A stretch of 64,000 nucleotides of DNA, from positions 1 to 64,000 of the forward strand of contig JADFXV010000009.1 of the NCBI GenBank assembly GCA_015233395.1. Direction: 5' to 3'. Positions 12,091 to 22,272 of the stretch are shown here, piece after piece. The notes under the pieces are model-generated. The model saw only the letters and a list, made by a program, of their open reading frames with translations. It was not told the origin of the DNA and did no database searches. Made by a program: the position numbers and the translations under genes. The DNA comes from Desulfovibrionaceae bacterium. GTDB taxonomy: Bacteria > Desulfobacterota > Desulfovibrionia > Desulfovibrionales > Desulfovibrionaceae. Positions within the stretch are counted from its first letter, which is position 1. Every line of letters starts with the position of its first letter.

Positions 12091-12146
12091 GCACGGTGTA
12101 AGGACCATCAGGTCCGGCGTAGGCGCGGCAAAAGGCGGTGAGCGAC

Positions 12147-12389
12147 ATGACGGCGTCGGTAAGCGAAGGTTTCGCCCCGCCAGGGGTTTGGGTCGGCGAA
12201 AAAGCCGTTTCGGGCCAGGCGACCGGGGACGCCCTCGGCGGCGCGGCGGCGTCCGGCGTGGCCGCGGCGCAAAATCCGGCGGCAGTTTCGCAAGCGGCGA
12301 CGGCGGCGGCTCAGACCAACGACCAGGCGGTTCAGGCCGCGATTTCCCAGGCCACGGGCAAGGGGATGAAAGTCAACACCGTAGTCTAG
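12147..12389 (+). CDS. Small Ala-rich protein, candidate flagellar-regulon (YjfB-like?) protein
   Basis: An 80-aa protein starting MTASVSEGFAPPGVW. It has an Ala/Gln-rich middle (AATAAAQTNDQAVQAAI) and the C-terminus GKGMKVNTVV. No signal peptide, TM or cysteine is seen. The ATG at 12147 follows GGTGAG; an in-frame GTG at 12138 is less likely. It shares its C-terminal pattern (GKGxxxxTVV) with the 69-aa protein at 22273-22482, and both genes are preceded by GGCGGTGAGCG. A sigma28-type promoter upstream suggests a motility role. Resemblance to short YjfB putative motility proteins is only a guess. Confidence 0.6.
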   Translation: MTASVSEGFAPPGVWVGEKAVSGQATGDALGGAAASGVAAAQNPAAVSQAATAAAQTNDQAVQAAISQATGKGMKVNTVV

Positions 12390-12417
12390 TCGACAAATCA
12401 ACCGGTTTTTCAAACAA

Positions 12418-12460
12418 CAACGGTCCAGTCTCTTGCGAGGCTGGACCGTTGAAGTTTTTT
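12418..12460 (+). terminator. Strong intrinsic terminator between convergent genes
   Basis: Stem CAACGGTCCAG / CTGGACCGTTG extended inward by CTC/GAG around the loop TTGC, followed by AAGTTTTTT. It ends the small gene at 12147 and lies just beyond the dnaK stop on the other strand. A family-A fragment (TTTTGGAGATGGGGTTTTCC) follows to 12486. Confidence 0.85.
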
Positions 12461-12485
12461 GGAGATGGGGTTTTCCCCCGGTTCT

Positions 12486-14417
<1,932 letters not shown>

Positions 14418-14546
14418 ACGATGTATCCTCCCTCAATTTCGGTCAATGGGAATATGTTTTCGGCCCTCGCGGGCCATTGTGAAAATGTTGTCAGCAATAT
14501 AGGGCCGATCGCTTCAGAGTAAAGGGGCGGCCCGGTAAAAATAGCC

Positions 14547-15098
14547 CTAGCCGCCCCGATTGATCATGACCTTGGCCGGGCGCACCAGCCGTCCGCGCAG
14601 GCGAAAGCCCTTCTGCACCACCTGGGCGACGGTCTCTTCGGGCAGGTCCCGGATGCTCAACGCGCCGAGGGCCTCGTGGAATTCCGGGTTGAACGCCTCG
14701 CCCACCGAGCCGAATTCCTCCAGCCCGTGGCGGGACAGGGTTTCGGAGAAGGCCTTGCGCGTCATCTCGACGCCCATGAGCAGGTTGCGGCAGGCCTCGT
14801 TGCCCCGGCCGTGGGCCAGGGCCAGATCGATGTTGTCGAGCACGGGCAGCATGTCGGCGATGACCGATTCGCCTGCGTAGCGCAGGAATTCTTCCTTTTC
14901 CTTGGCCAGGCGCTTCTTGAAGTTTTCGGACTCGGCCAGGATGCGCAGTTTCGCTTCGGTTTCGGCGGCCAACTGGCGCCGGCATTCTTCGAGTTCGTCT
15001 TGCGGCGAAACGGATATTACGACCGTGTCCTCGGCCGGGGCCGTATCCCCCTCGGCCGGGGCATGCTGGGTTTTGCCGTTTGGATCCTTGGCGGGCAT
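14547..15098 (-). CDS. grpE: Nucleotide exchange factor GrpE
   Basis: Releases ADP from DnaK. The 183-aa protein has an acidic disordered N-terminus (residues 1-45), a long coiled-coil helix (EECRRQLAAETEAKLRILAE and the NFKKRLAKEKEEFLRYA region) and the C-terminal beta domain with VVQKGFRLRGRLVRPAKVMI. The frame is open further upstream. The ATG at 15098 was chosen because AAGGAG sits 7 bases before it and the length fits. Order grpE then dnaK, without hrcA or dnaJ. The stop codon lies in a GGGGCGGC/GCCGCCCC hairpin that could act as a weak attenuator before dnaK. Confidence 0.95.
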   Translation of the reverse strand: MPAKDPNGKTQHAPAEGDTAPAEDTVVISVSPQDELEECRRQLAAETEAKLRILAESENFKKRLAKEKEEFLRYAGESVIADMLPVLDNIDLALAHGRGNEACRNLLMGVEMTRKAFSETLSRHGLEEFGSVGEAFNPEFHEALGALSIRDLPEETVAQVVQKGFRLRGRLVRPAKVMINRGG

Positions 15099-15204
15099 GG
15101 ACTCTCCTTGGACTGTGATGCGGGCGTCTGGCGGCCCTTGTGCGCTCTGCCCCGGACGGCAGTGAAGATGCCCGGGAACTCGGCGAATCTGGGCAAGTCT
15201 GGGC

Positions 15205-15232
15205 ATAATAAACCCGTATCGGGGTTTGTCAA
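15205..15232 (-). promoter_or_regulatory. Sigma70-type promoter for grpE-dnaK
   Basis: On the minus strand, TTGACA (15232-15227), a 16-base spacer and TATTAT (15210-15205). The predicted start gives a leader of about 100 nt to grpE. No CIRCE inverted repeat is seen, so HrcA control at this site is not supported. Confidence 0.6.
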
Positions 15233-15399
15233 TCGTCAGGAACGCAAAAAAACGCTCGAAGCGGCGCCGGGGACGTTTTTTCGGAAAATTGGGCCGGGCA
15301 GCGGCGGCCTTTTGCACCGGAAATGTCCGTTGCGGCTGAAAACGGGCGTCAAAAGGCCTGGAAGACGAAAGGCGGGTCGCGAATCGCCGGCGGCCCCGG
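15233..15399. other. Intergenic stretch, nothing recognised
   Basis: Gap between the grpE promoter and the stop codon of the 525-aa gene. I see no gene, repeat family or clear terminator in it. Confidence 0.5.
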
Positions 15400-16977
15400 C
15401 TACGGCTTGACCCCGAACAGGGCGAGGATCTCGCCGACCTTGGCCGAAAGATTGGTGGTCACCTTGGCGATCTTCGGCAGGTTGAGGACGACCGCGAATT
15501 CGATCTTCAGCGGGGCGGTTTCAAAAGCCTGGCGCAATGCGGCCGACAGCCGTTCGTCGAAATTGAGCAGTGTGCAGGCGTTGTCGAGATCGGGCAGGGT
15601 TTTGATTTTATAGAGCAAAATCCCTTCGGCGTCCGGGTCCGGCTCGAAGAGCTGCTTCTGCCGGATGCGGTTGAGGCCGACGGCGGCCATGACGCTTAAG
15701 GTCTCCGGGGTCAGGCGGCGGTTGCGCAGGATGCGGATGGCGAATTTGCCGCATTCGGATTCGCCTCGTTCGCGCAGGATGTGCAGGAATTGGAATTCGT
15801 AGAGCAATTCCAGCACGGCTTCCACCTGAGCAGGGGCGAACACTCCCAGTGGCGCGACGATGGTCGCGGTTTCGCGGGGTTCGAAGTAGCGCAAAGCCCG
15901 GGTGAAGTCGTTCTTGAGGCAGTCGAGCCCGATGGCCGCGCCGCAGGCCGAGGCGGCCGCCTGATCCTTGATGCAAACGGCGTCCGCCGCCGGGTCGCTC
16001 TGCTTTGCGCCGCCTCCGGTTTCATCGGCCGCGTTTCCGGAAAGGGCTCCGGCCAGAGCTGCCGCGAGTTGCCCGGCGACGGTGTCCATGGTCACGATCC
16101 GGGCCAGATGCGCCGCGTCCGGGCGGCCTTTGACCCAGGCCAAAGCCTTATGCTCGCCGGATTGGAGCCAGGCGGCCAGAATGTCCGCTGTCCTGGCCGA
16201 TTCCGGCGCCGCCGCGACCGCCGCGAACTTTTCCTGCAAGCGGGTCTGGGCGATGGTCTTGTCCGTGCCGGCCAGGCGCGACAGCACCTCGTCGAAGGGG
16301 AAGGTCATGGTCAGGAACTGTCCGTCCCGGGCCAGACGGGTGCGTTTGGCGGCGATAAGCTCTTTGTAGGCCGCCTGGACCACCCCGAAGGCGAAGTTCT
16401 CGATCAGGGCCTTGAAATACGGTTCGCCGAAACCGGCGGTCTCGGAGACCTCGTCGATGCGCTGCACCGCCTGCTCGCCGTGGCGGGCGATGATCGCGTC
16501 GCTTAGGTTGTCCTTGGCCAGCCCGGCCTGGAAGGTCAGGGCCTGGAGGCATTTGATCAGGATGGCTTCGGCGGCGGCGACCTCGAACTCCAGGCGGGGC
16601 AGGGCGGTCTGGTCCTGGTTGATGGTCGCCTTGGCGTGGCGGTTGACGGCCACGATGAAGTTCTCGATCCAGTTCTTGACGTGGATGTGGGCCGGATGGT
16701 CCACCGAGCGCCGCAGCATGATGTCGAAGAGGCTGAAGCGTTCGGTTTCGAGCAGGGGGAATTCGGAAAGCCGTTCGAGATTGACGCTGGCGAGCTCCAT
16801 GAGCAGGTCGCGTTCGACGATGTCGCGCCGGGTGTTGATGCCCTTCAGGGCTTCGAGCTTGGCGTGGTAGGAGGCGAAACGGCCAAGGGGCGCGGCCGGG
16901 ATTTTGGGGGGCGCGGCCGTGTTGTCTTCGCCCGCTGCTTGGGCCTGCGCGGGCGCAGCGGCAGTTTCTTCGCTCAT
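15400..16977 (-). CDS. Conserved-looking hypothetical protein, 525 aa
   Basis: I do not recognise this protein. It has a disordered Ala/Pro-rich N-terminus (residues 1-30), then mostly alpha-helical sequence with motifs such as FERFSLFDIMLRR-like ERFSLFDIMLRRSVDHPAH, WIENFIVAVNRHAK and LVEL-type helices, and a low-complexity break near residues 310-335 (NAADETGGGAKQSDPAAD). No signal peptide or membrane segment is apparent, so it is probably cytoplasmic. Codon use matches its neighbours. It sits alone between grpE-dnaK and the cyclotransferase pair, in the same direction, so it could be read from an upstream promoter. It is clearly coding by its length and clean antiparallel frames, but its function is unknown. 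Confidence 0.8.
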   Translation of the reverse strand: MSEETAAAPAQAQAAGEDNTAAPPKIPAAPLGRFASYHAKLEALKGINTRRDIVERDLLMELASVNLERLSEFPLLETERFSLFDIMLRRSVDHPAHIHVKNWIENFIVAVNRHAKATINQDQTALPRLEFEVAAAEAILIKCLQALTFQAGLAKDNLSDAIIARHGEQAVQRIDEVSETAGFGEPYFKALIENFAFGVVQAAYKELIAAKRTRLARDGQFLTMTFPFDEVLSRLAGTDKTIAQTRLQEKFAAVAAAPESARTADILAAWLQSGEHKALAWVKGRPDAAHLARIVTMDTVAGQLAAALAGALSGNAADETGGGAKQSDPAADAVCIKDQAAASACGAAIGLDCLKNDFTRALRYFEPRETATIVAPLGVFAPAQVEAVLELLYEFQFLHILRERGESECGKFAIRILRNRRLTPETLSVMAAVGLNRIRQKQLFEPDPDAEGILLYKIKTLPDLDNACTLLNFDERLSAALRQAFETAPLKIEFAVVLNLPKIAKVTTNLSAKVGEILALFGVKP

Positions 16978-17104
16978 GGTGTCGCCGTCCGGATGCCGAG
17001 GTTTGCTGCTGATTTTTTAACGATACGGGATTTTCCCCGGTTATGGAAGAGCGCGAAAGCGGAAATCCGCGCCGGCGCGCCGATCGCGGGGGCCGGGGGA
17101 GCGG

Positions 17105-17344
17105 TTATTCCCGGTGCAGGGACATCATGGCGAATTCGGCGCACACGTCCTCGGCCAGGGTTTCGGGCCAGACCGTGACGAAGGTCTTGCCGCGCGCGTT
17201 CTCGAAATTCTCCACCATGGGCCTGGGGGCGTGGCATTTGCAATAGCCATAGTCGTCGCGCAGGATTTCTTCCGGCGGACAGTACCGGTCTATGGCCGCA
17301 ATCGGGCCTTTCCAGTGTTTGCAAAGCGAACATTTGGGCTTCAT
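17105..17344 (-). CDS. Small Cys-rich (zinc-ribbon-like) protein
   Basis: A 79-aa protein starting MKPKCSLCKHWKGP. It carries a CxxC (CSLC), a further CPPEE cysteine and a YCKCHAPRP cluster, a pattern suited to binding zinc or another metal; the conserved-looking tail is ETLAEDVCAEFAMM. The ATG at 17344 was chosen over an upstream in-frame start because AAAGGA lies in front and it overlaps the TGA of the cyclotransferase gene by four bases (ATGA). That implies translational coupling. Function unknown. Confidence 0.75.
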   Translation of the reverse strand: MKPKCSLCKHWKGPIAAIDRYCPPEEILRDDYGYCKCHAPRPMVENFENARGKTFVTVWPETLAEDVCAEFAMMSLHRE

Positions 17345-18207
17345 TGCGCATCCTTTAAGGCGGGGTTTGGCCGGTCCGGGGAGGCAAGCCCCCGCCAATC
17401 GACTTCCACGACGAACAGGCGCGGCCACAATTTGCCTGTGAGGTAAAGCCAGCCGCTGCCCGGGTCGTAGGCGATGCCGTTGAAGACTTTTTCGCTCCCC
17501 GGAGGGCAGGAGGCCGGCCGCAACGCGGTCATGTCCAGCCAGCCCAGCACCTTGCCGCCGGCCGGGGATATAACCGCAATCTTGTCGGAATACCAGATGT
17601 TGGCCAGGATCATTCCCCGGACAAAAGCCAGGGCGTTGAGCCTGTCGACAGGCGCGCCGTTGTCGGTCACCTCGATCGTCCTGACCGGCGCGAAGGTCGC
17701 CGGGCTATGGAAATACAGGCGGTTGGAACCGTCGCTGCGGATGAAATCCCGGCCGTCGAAGGCCAGGCCCCAGCCCTCGCCGCCCTGGGGCAATTCGCCA
17801 AGCGGAGCCAGGGTCGCGGCGCTGTACTTGCGCACCGTGTTTTCTTTCCAGGTGAGCTGGTACAGCACGCCGCCGCTCGCGGCGAGGCCTTCGCCGAACA
17901 GGCGCGCGGGCAAAACCTGGCGCTCAAGCGCCGCGCCGGTCGCCGGATCGATCCGGCGCAGCTCGGAATGGCCGTAAAGCCCAGTGCTCTCATATAATTT
18001 TCCGTCTAGCAGGAGCAGCCCCTGGGTGAAGGCGGTCTCGTCGTGCGGCGCCTCGCCGGCCTTGCGCCAGGAAAGCTCCGGCGCCCCGGAAGCGGCGCGG
18101 CCGGCGGCGGGAAACAGCGCCGTCAGGGTCAAAAAAAGCGCCAGCGGCGGCAAAAGCCTTGACAACGGGCGGGGTTTGGATAAGAAAAACCGTCGAAACT
18201 CGATCAC
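17341..18207 (-). CDS. Glutaminyl-peptide cyclotransferase (plant/bacterial beta-propeller type)
   Basis: Would convert N-terminal glutamine of peptides to pyroglutamate. About 288 aa: an N-terminal signal peptide (LLPPLALFLTLTALFPAAGRA), then the beta-propeller family blocks AFTQGLLLLDGKLYESTGLYG, LFGEGLAASGGVLYQLTW, GEGWGLAFDGRDFIRSDGS, ANIWYSDKIAVI, VFNGIAYDP and LTGKLWPRLFVVEV (Glu_cyclase_2). The putative catalytic Glu of YESTG is present. The start is uncertain: GTG at 18207 lacks a Shine-Dalgarno and TTG codons a little downstream are possible. It is likely periplasmic. It overlaps the downstream Cys-rich gene by 4 bp and diverges from the 46-aa membrane protein gene. Confidence 0.82.
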   Translation of the reverse strand: MIEFRRFFLSKPRPLSRLLPPLALFLTLTALFPAAGRAASGAPELSWRKAGEAPHDETAFTQGLLLLDGKLYESTGLYGHSELRRIDPATGAALERQVLPARLFGEGLAASGGVLYQLTWKENTVRKYSAATLAPLGELPQGGEGWGLAFDGRDFIRSDGSNRLYFHSPATFAPVRTIEVTDNGAPVDRLNALAFVRGMILANIWYSDKIAVISPAGGKVLGWLDMTALRPASCPPGSEKVFNGIAYDPGSGWLYLTGKLWPRLFVVEVDWRGLASPDRPNPALKDAQ

Positions 18208-18222
18208 GCAAGGAGACGCGCC

Positions 18223-18363
18223 ATGATTTCCGAACTGATCCACAACATGGGACATTCCTCGGCCCAGGCCTTCTACGGCGTCCCGGCCATCTACATCTAC
18301 CTGTGCATTATCGTGGGCGTGGCCTTCTACCGCATCAAGCAATTCAAGAACGACCATCATTAA
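18223..18363 (+). CDS. 46-aa single-pass membrane protein
   Basis: Reads MISELIHNMGHSSAQAFYGV then PAIYIYLCIIVGVAFYRIKQ and FKNDHH. A perfect AAGGAG lies 7 bases before the ATG. One hydrophobic helix (residues 21-36) is followed by a basic stretch, so the C-terminus should be cytoplasmic. The N-terminal part is His-rich. It diverges from the cyclotransferase gene with only 15 bp between starts and is followed by a clear terminator at 18502. No family recognised; a small accessory subunit of a membrane complex is one possibility. Confidence 0.7.
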   Translation: MISELIHNMGHSSAQAFYGVPAIYIYLCIIVGVAFYRIKQFKNDHH

Positions 18364-18424
18364 AAACCCTTCGGCCCGGGATTTTCTCCCGGTCCGCGCG
18401 CTGTGAACTTCGATAAAAACCAAA

Positions 18425-18460
18425 GCGGCCGGAACATCCTCGCAGGATAATTCCGGCCGC
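18425..18460. terminator. Hairpin, terminator-like on the minus strand
   Basis: GCGGCCGGAA / TTCCGGCCGC 10-bp arms with an inner ATCCT/AGGAT stem. On the minus strand it is followed by TTTGGTTTTTA, so it may stop transcription coming from tpx. Confidence 0.55.
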
Positions 18461-18478
18461 CCGATATGGCAAGCCCAG

Positions 18479-18529
18479 CCCGACCGCCCGACCGCCCGAC
18501 CGCCCGACCGCAATGTCGGGCTTTTTTTT
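18479..18529 (+). terminator. Terminator preceded by four tandem 8-bp units
   Basis: The stem GCCCGAC / GTCGGGC around CGCAAT is followed by eight T residues (18502-18529). Just upstream the unit CCGCCCGA is repeated about four times (18479-18510), so several copies could form the 5' arm. It ends the 46-aa gene transcript. Confidence 0.8.
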
Positions 18530-18531
18530 GT

Positions 18532-18690
18532 CCCCCAGGGGCGCTGCCCCTGGACCCCGCCGGGGGCGATGATCGCCCCCGGACCCCCGCATCGGGAGAC
18601 ACGGCCGAGCCCCCTGACGCGGGGGTCCGGGGGGCATCATGCCCCCCGGCGAAGGGGGTCCAGGGGGAGGCGGAGCCTCCCCCTGGTCTT
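18532..18690. repeat. Family-B GC-rich palindromic repeat (full copy)
   Basis: Chain of hairpins: CCAGGGGC/GCCCCTGG, CCGGGGGCGAT/ATCGCCCCCGG, GGGGGGCATCATGCCCCCC and AGGGGGAGGCGGAGCCTCCCCCT. It ends two bases before the tpx stop codon. Related copies lie at 22089, 27686, 28103 and 52592. Confidence 0.8.
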
Positions 18691-18691
18691 C

Positions 18692-19207
18692 TTACGCCAG
18701 CGCGCGGGCGGCTTTTAAGGCGGCGTCGTAATCGGGTTCGGTGGCGACTTCCTTGACGATTTCGACGTATTTGATCGCGCCGGTCCTATCGACCACGAAC
18801 ACCGCCCGCGCCAGCAGGTGCAGTTCCTTGATCAGCACGCCGTAAGCCTGGCCGAAGCCGGCCGACACGTAGTCCGACAGGGTTGCGACCGCCTCGACTC
18901 CGGCCGCGCCGCACCAGCGCTTCTGGGCGAAAGGCAGGTCCATGCTCACGGTCAGGATTTTGATGTCCGGACCGAGCCCGGCCGCTTCCTTGTTGAAACG
19001 CCGCGTCTCCAGGTCGCAGGTCGGCGTGTCCAGCGACGGCACCGACGAGATGATCAGAACCTTGCCGGCGAAATCCGCCAGCGTCTTTGGCTTGAGGTCG
19101 TTGTCGGCGAGCGTGAAATCCGGGGCCTTGTCGCCGGGCTTGAGTTCCGGGCCGAGCAAAGTCAGCGGGTTGCCGTGGATGGTGACGATACCGGTGCGCT
19201 CTTTCAT
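18692..19207 (-). CDS. tpx: Thiol peroxidase (atypical 2-Cys peroxiredoxin)
   Basis: Reduces hydrogen and organic peroxides using thioredoxin; typical protection in anaerobes. The 171-aa protein has the Tpx signature SVPSLDTPTCDLETRRFN, with the peroxidatic Cys in TPTCD, and the resolving Cys in KRWCGAAG. The N-terminal TGIVTIHGNPLTLLG fits Tpx. AAGGAG lies 7 bases before the ATG at 19207. It is monocistronic between repeat elements. Confidence 0.95.
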   Translation of the reverse strand: MKERTGIVTIHGNPLTLLGPELKPGDKAPDFTLADNDLKPKTLADFAGKVLIISSVPSLDTPTCDLETRRFNKEAAGLGPDIKILTVSMDLPFAQKRWCGAAGVEAVATLSDYVSAGFGQAYGVLIKELHLLARAVFVVDRTGAIKYVEIVKEVATEPDYDAALKAARALA

Positions 19208-19310
19208 GATGGCTCCTTGTGGGGATGAAATTCGGATCATAATTGTCTTATATACAGGCTTTTCGGAAATGTCCAAACAAAAAACAAGCAAATTGACATG
19301 ACCGCCCCGT

Positions 19311-19412
19311 ACTGGCAAAACTTTGAAGAGCGGGGGGAAACTTTTGTGAACAAAAGTTTCCCCCCGCGCCCCCCTTCAAAAAACTTTTCCCAGTTCCGCG
19401 CCGTGCGCGGAA
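19311..19412. repeat. Family-A intergenic repeat
   Basis: CGGGGGGAAACTTTTGTG and its complement around AACA, followed by CCCCCCTTCAAAAAACTTTT. The gap from 19208 to 19577 holds this element and the family-E element at 19475. I see nothing else in it except the alaC ribosome-binding site. Confidence 0.7.
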
Positions 19413-19474
19413 CTGGAAATATTTTTTTGAACACGGCGCGGGCGAACATGTTGCCGGTGAACCATATATGGACT

Positions 19475-19552
19475 CCCCTGTCGAGGGGGTCCGGGGGGTT
19501 CAACTGCGAGTTGCGAAGGTCTTCCTTCGCTTACTCGCAGTTAATCCCCCGG
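19475..19552. repeat. Family-E 78-bp repeat with internal dyad (copy 1)
   Basis: Contains AACTGCGAGT...ACTCGCAGTT enclosing GCGAAGG...CCTTCGC. The reverse complement is present at 32169-32246 with about two mismatches over 62 core bases, and identity continues into the flank CCCCTGTCGAGGGGGT. It lies just upstream of alaC. Confidence 0.85.
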
Positions 19553-19577
19553 CGTGATCCGATTGGAAGGAGCGATC

Positions 19578-20750
19578 ATGTTTAAGTTTGCGCGGATGGA
19601 CAGGTTGCCGCCGTATGTTTTCGCGGTGGTGACGGAGCTCAAGCAGCAGTTGCGGCGCCAGGGCGAGGACATCGTGGACATGGGCATGGGCAACCCCGAT
19701 TTGCCCACGCCCAAGCACATCGTGGACAAGCTCATCGAGGCCGTGCGCAAGCCGGTCAACCACCGGTATTCGGCTTCCAAGGGCATTCCCGGCCTGCGCA
19801 AGGCCATGGCCAACTGGTATGCCAACCGGTACGCGGTCGAGCTCGATCCGGACACCGAGGTCGTGGCCACGCTCGGCGCCAAGGAAGGCATGGCTCATTT
19901 GGCGCTGGTCATGCTGCGCACCGGCGACGTGGCCTTCGCCACGGACCCGGCCTATCCCATCCATCCGTATTCCTGCATCATCGCCGGCGCGGACGTGCGG
20001 CGCATCCCGGTGGGCCTGGACCGCGATTTCATCGCCGACCTGGAGCTCGCCATGCGCCAGACCTGGCCGCAGCCCAAGGTCCTGTTCATCTCCTATCCGC
20101 AGAATCCGACCACGGCCACGGTGGAGCTCGAATTTTTCGAGAAGATCGTGGATTTCGCCCGCGACAACAATCTCATGGTCGTCCACGATCTGGCCTATGC
20201 CGATCTGGCCTTCGACGGCTACAAACCGCCGAGTTTTCTGCAGGCCAAGGGCGCCAAGGACGTGGGCGTGGAGTTCTTCTCCCTGTCCAAAAGCTATTCC
20301 ATGGCCGGCTGGCGGGTGGGTTTCTGCTGCGGCAACAAGGAGATGGTCCACGCCTTGACCCGCGTCAAAAGCTACCTGGACTACGGCATTTTCCAGCCCA
20401 TCCAGATCGCCGCCGCCGTGGCCTTGAACGGCCCGCAGGAGTGCGTCCATGAGATCTGCGAGGTGTATCGCGAGCGCCGCGACTGCCTGATCGACGGGCT
20501 TGCCCGCATCGGCTGGAACGTTCCCCCGCCCAAGGCCACCATGTTCGTCTGGGCCAAGATTCCCGAGCCGTTTTTGCATATGGGCTCGGTCGAATTCTCC
20601 AAGTTGCTGCTGCGCGAAGGCCATGTGGCCGTCTCGCCGGGCCTGGGCTTCGGGCAAAGCGGCGACGACCACGTGCGCTTCTCGCTGATCGAGAACAAGC
20701 ACCGCACCCAGCAGGCCATCCGGGGCATCAAGAAGGCGCTTTCCAAATGA
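19578..20750 (+). CDS. alaC: Alanine-synthesising aminotransferase (AlaC family)
   Basis: PLP enzyme of aminotransferase fold type I that makes alanine from pyruvate and glutamate. The 390-aa protein tracks AlaC (YfdZ) of E. coli closely. It has the N-terminal [32 protein letters not shown], the PLP-contact [30 protein letters not shown], the PLP-lysine motif [15 protein letters not shown], and the closing [20 protein letters not shown]. The ATG at 19578 is preceded by GGAAGGAG. It overlaps hom by four bases. This alaC-hom pairing is common in Desulfovibrio relatives; the enzyme's precise amino acid partner here is inferred from the family. Confidence 0.9.
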   Translation: MFKFARMDRLPPYVFAVVTELKQQLRRQGEDIVDMGMGNPDLPTPKHIVDKLIEAVRKPVNHRYSASKGIPGLRKAMANWYANRYAVELDPDTEVVATLGAKEGMAHLALVMLRTGDVAFATDPAYPIHPYSCIIAGADVRRIPVGLDRDFIADLELAMRQTWPQPKVLFISYPQNPTTATVELEFFEKIVDFARDNNLMVVHDLAYADLAFDGYKPPSFLQAKGAKDVGVEFFSLSKSYSMAGWRVGFCCGNKEMVHALTRVKSYLDYGIFQPIQIAAAVALNGPQECVHEICEVYRERRDCLIDGLARIGWNVPPPKATMFVWAKIPEPFLHMGSVEFSKLLLREGHVAVSPGLGFGQSGDDHVRFSLIENKHRTQQAIRGIKKALSK

Positions 20751-22045
20751 CGGCCGCCGCGCGCGACACGGTGCATATCGGCATCGCCGGCCTCGGCACG
20801 GTGGGCTCGGGACTGGCCGAGGCCATCGCGCTCAACGCCGACTGGACCCTGCGCAAGATCGGACGGCGGATCGCGGTCAAGACCGTGCTCGAACGCGAGG
20901 CGCATCGCGGCGCGCTCACGCTGCCGCCGGGCGCTGCGTTCACTTCCGACCCCGAGGTCATGCTGTCCGATCCGGACATCGCCATCGTGGTCGAACTGAT
21001 GGGCGGCATTCCCTTTCCGTTTGAATTCATCAAAAAGGCGCTCGAACACGGCAAGCACGTGGTCACGGCCAACAAGGCCCTGCTCGCCGAGCGCGGCGGG
21101 GAGCTCTTCGACCTGGCCGCCGCCAAGGGCCTGGGCCTGTATTACGAGGCCAGCGTCTGCGGGGCCATCCCGATCGTCGCCGCGCTCAAGGACGGACTCT
21201 GCGGCAACCGCATCGACTCGGTCACCGGCATCTTAAACGGCACCGCCAACTACATCCTGTCGCGCATGAGCCAGGCCGGCCTGTCGTTCGCGGACGCCTT
21301 GCGCGAGGCGCAGCAGCAGGGCTTCGCCGAGGCCGACCCGACGCTCGACATCGAAGGCCTGGACGCGGCCCACAAGCTCATCCTGCTCATCCGCCTGGCC
21401 TTCGGACTGGACTATCCCTACAAGGCGCTGCCGGTGACCGGCATCGCCAAAATCACGCCCCAGGACATCGCCTTCGCCCGGGAGTTCGGCTGCCGCATCA
21501 AGCTGATCGGACAAGCGAGCCTGGAAGACGGCCAGGTCCAGGCCGGGGTGCATCCCATGCTGCTCGACAAGCACTACCTGCTGGCCGGAGTGGAGGGAGC
21601 GTACAACGCGGTCCGGGTGGAGGGCGACGCCTCGGGCCCGATCAACCTGCACGGCAAAGGGGCGGGCGGCCTGCCCACCGGCGGCGCGGTCCTGGGCGAC
21701 ATCATCGCCCTGGCCAAGGACGGGGCGCACCCCAACAACACCGGCTTCTTCAGCCAGAATTTACCCCAAGCGTCCATCGCCGCGGCCGAGGAACACGCCT
21801 GCGGCCACTACATCCGCTTCAACGTCGCCGACCGGCCGGGCGTCATGGCCTCCATCTCCGGCGTCATGGGCGAACTCGGCATCAGCATCGCCAGGGCGGT
21901 GCAAAAAGGCGTGGAAGCCGGCGACAACGTGCCGATCGTCTTTTTGACCCACAAAGCCAAACTCGCGGCCGTAACCCGGGCCATCGACCGGATCGGCGCC
22001 ATGCCCTTCATCGCCGAACCGGCCGTACACCTGCGGGTGTTGTAA
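20747..22045 (+). CDS. hom: Homoserine dehydrogenase
   Basis: Reduces aspartate semialdehyde to homoserine for threonine and methionine synthesis. The 432-aa protein has the NAD(P)-binding [12 protein letters not shown], the conserved [16 protein letters not shown] and [18 protein letters not shown] blocks, the [19 protein letters not shown] catalytic region and a C-terminal ACT domain ([19 protein letters not shown]) for feedback control by threonine. The ATG overlaps the alaC TGA (ATGA), so the two are translationally coupled. Confidence 0.97.
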   Translation: MTAAARDTVHIGIAGLGTVGSGLAEAIALNADWTLRKIGRRIAVKTVLEREAHRGALTLPPGAAFTSDPEVMLSDPDIAIVVELMGGIPFPFEFIKKALEHGKHVVTANKALLAERGGELFDLAAAKGLGLYYEASVCGAIPIVAALKDGLCGNRIDSVTGILNGTANYILSRMSQAGLSFADALREAQQQGFAEADPTLDIEGLDAAHKLILLIRLAFGLDYPYKALPVTGIAKITPQDIAFAREFGCRIKLIGQASLEDGQVQAGVHPMLLDKHYLLAGVEGAYNAVRVEGDASGPINLHGKGAGGLPTGGAVLGDIIALAKDGAHPNNTGFFSQNLPQASIAAAEEHACGHYIRFNVADRPGVMASISGVMGELGISIARAVQKGVEAGDNVPIVFLTHKAKLAAVTRAIDRIGAMPFIAEPAVHLRVL

Positions 22046-22088
22046 CCGGGACTGCGCCCGGCCCTGCCGGGGCTGCGCCCGGCCCCTC

Positions 22089-22239
22089 CCAGGGGCGCCG
22101 CCCCTGGACCCCGCCGGGGGCGATAATCGCCCCCGGACCCCCATGTCGGGGGGGGCGGCCGCGCCCATTGACGCGGGGGTCCGGGGGGCATCATATGCCC
22201 CCCGGCGGGGGTGCAGGGGGCAGCGCCCCCTGCCGGCTC
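22089..22239. repeat. Family-B GC-rich palindromic repeat (full copy)
   Basis: CCAGGGGCGCCGCCCCTGG, CCGGGGGCGATAATCGCCCC, GGGGGGCATCATATGCCCCC and AGGGGGCAGCGCCCCCT hairpins in a row, immediately after hom. The downstream small gene begins about 35 bp later. Confidence 0.8.
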
Positions 22240-22272
22240 TTATTGATCGGCGGTGAGCGGAGACCGCAGACT

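Noticed and set aside
14418-15240. CIRCE operator for HrcA before grpE or dnaK
   Set aside because: No TTAGCACTC-N9-GAGTGCTAA-like inverted repeat is present in either leader.
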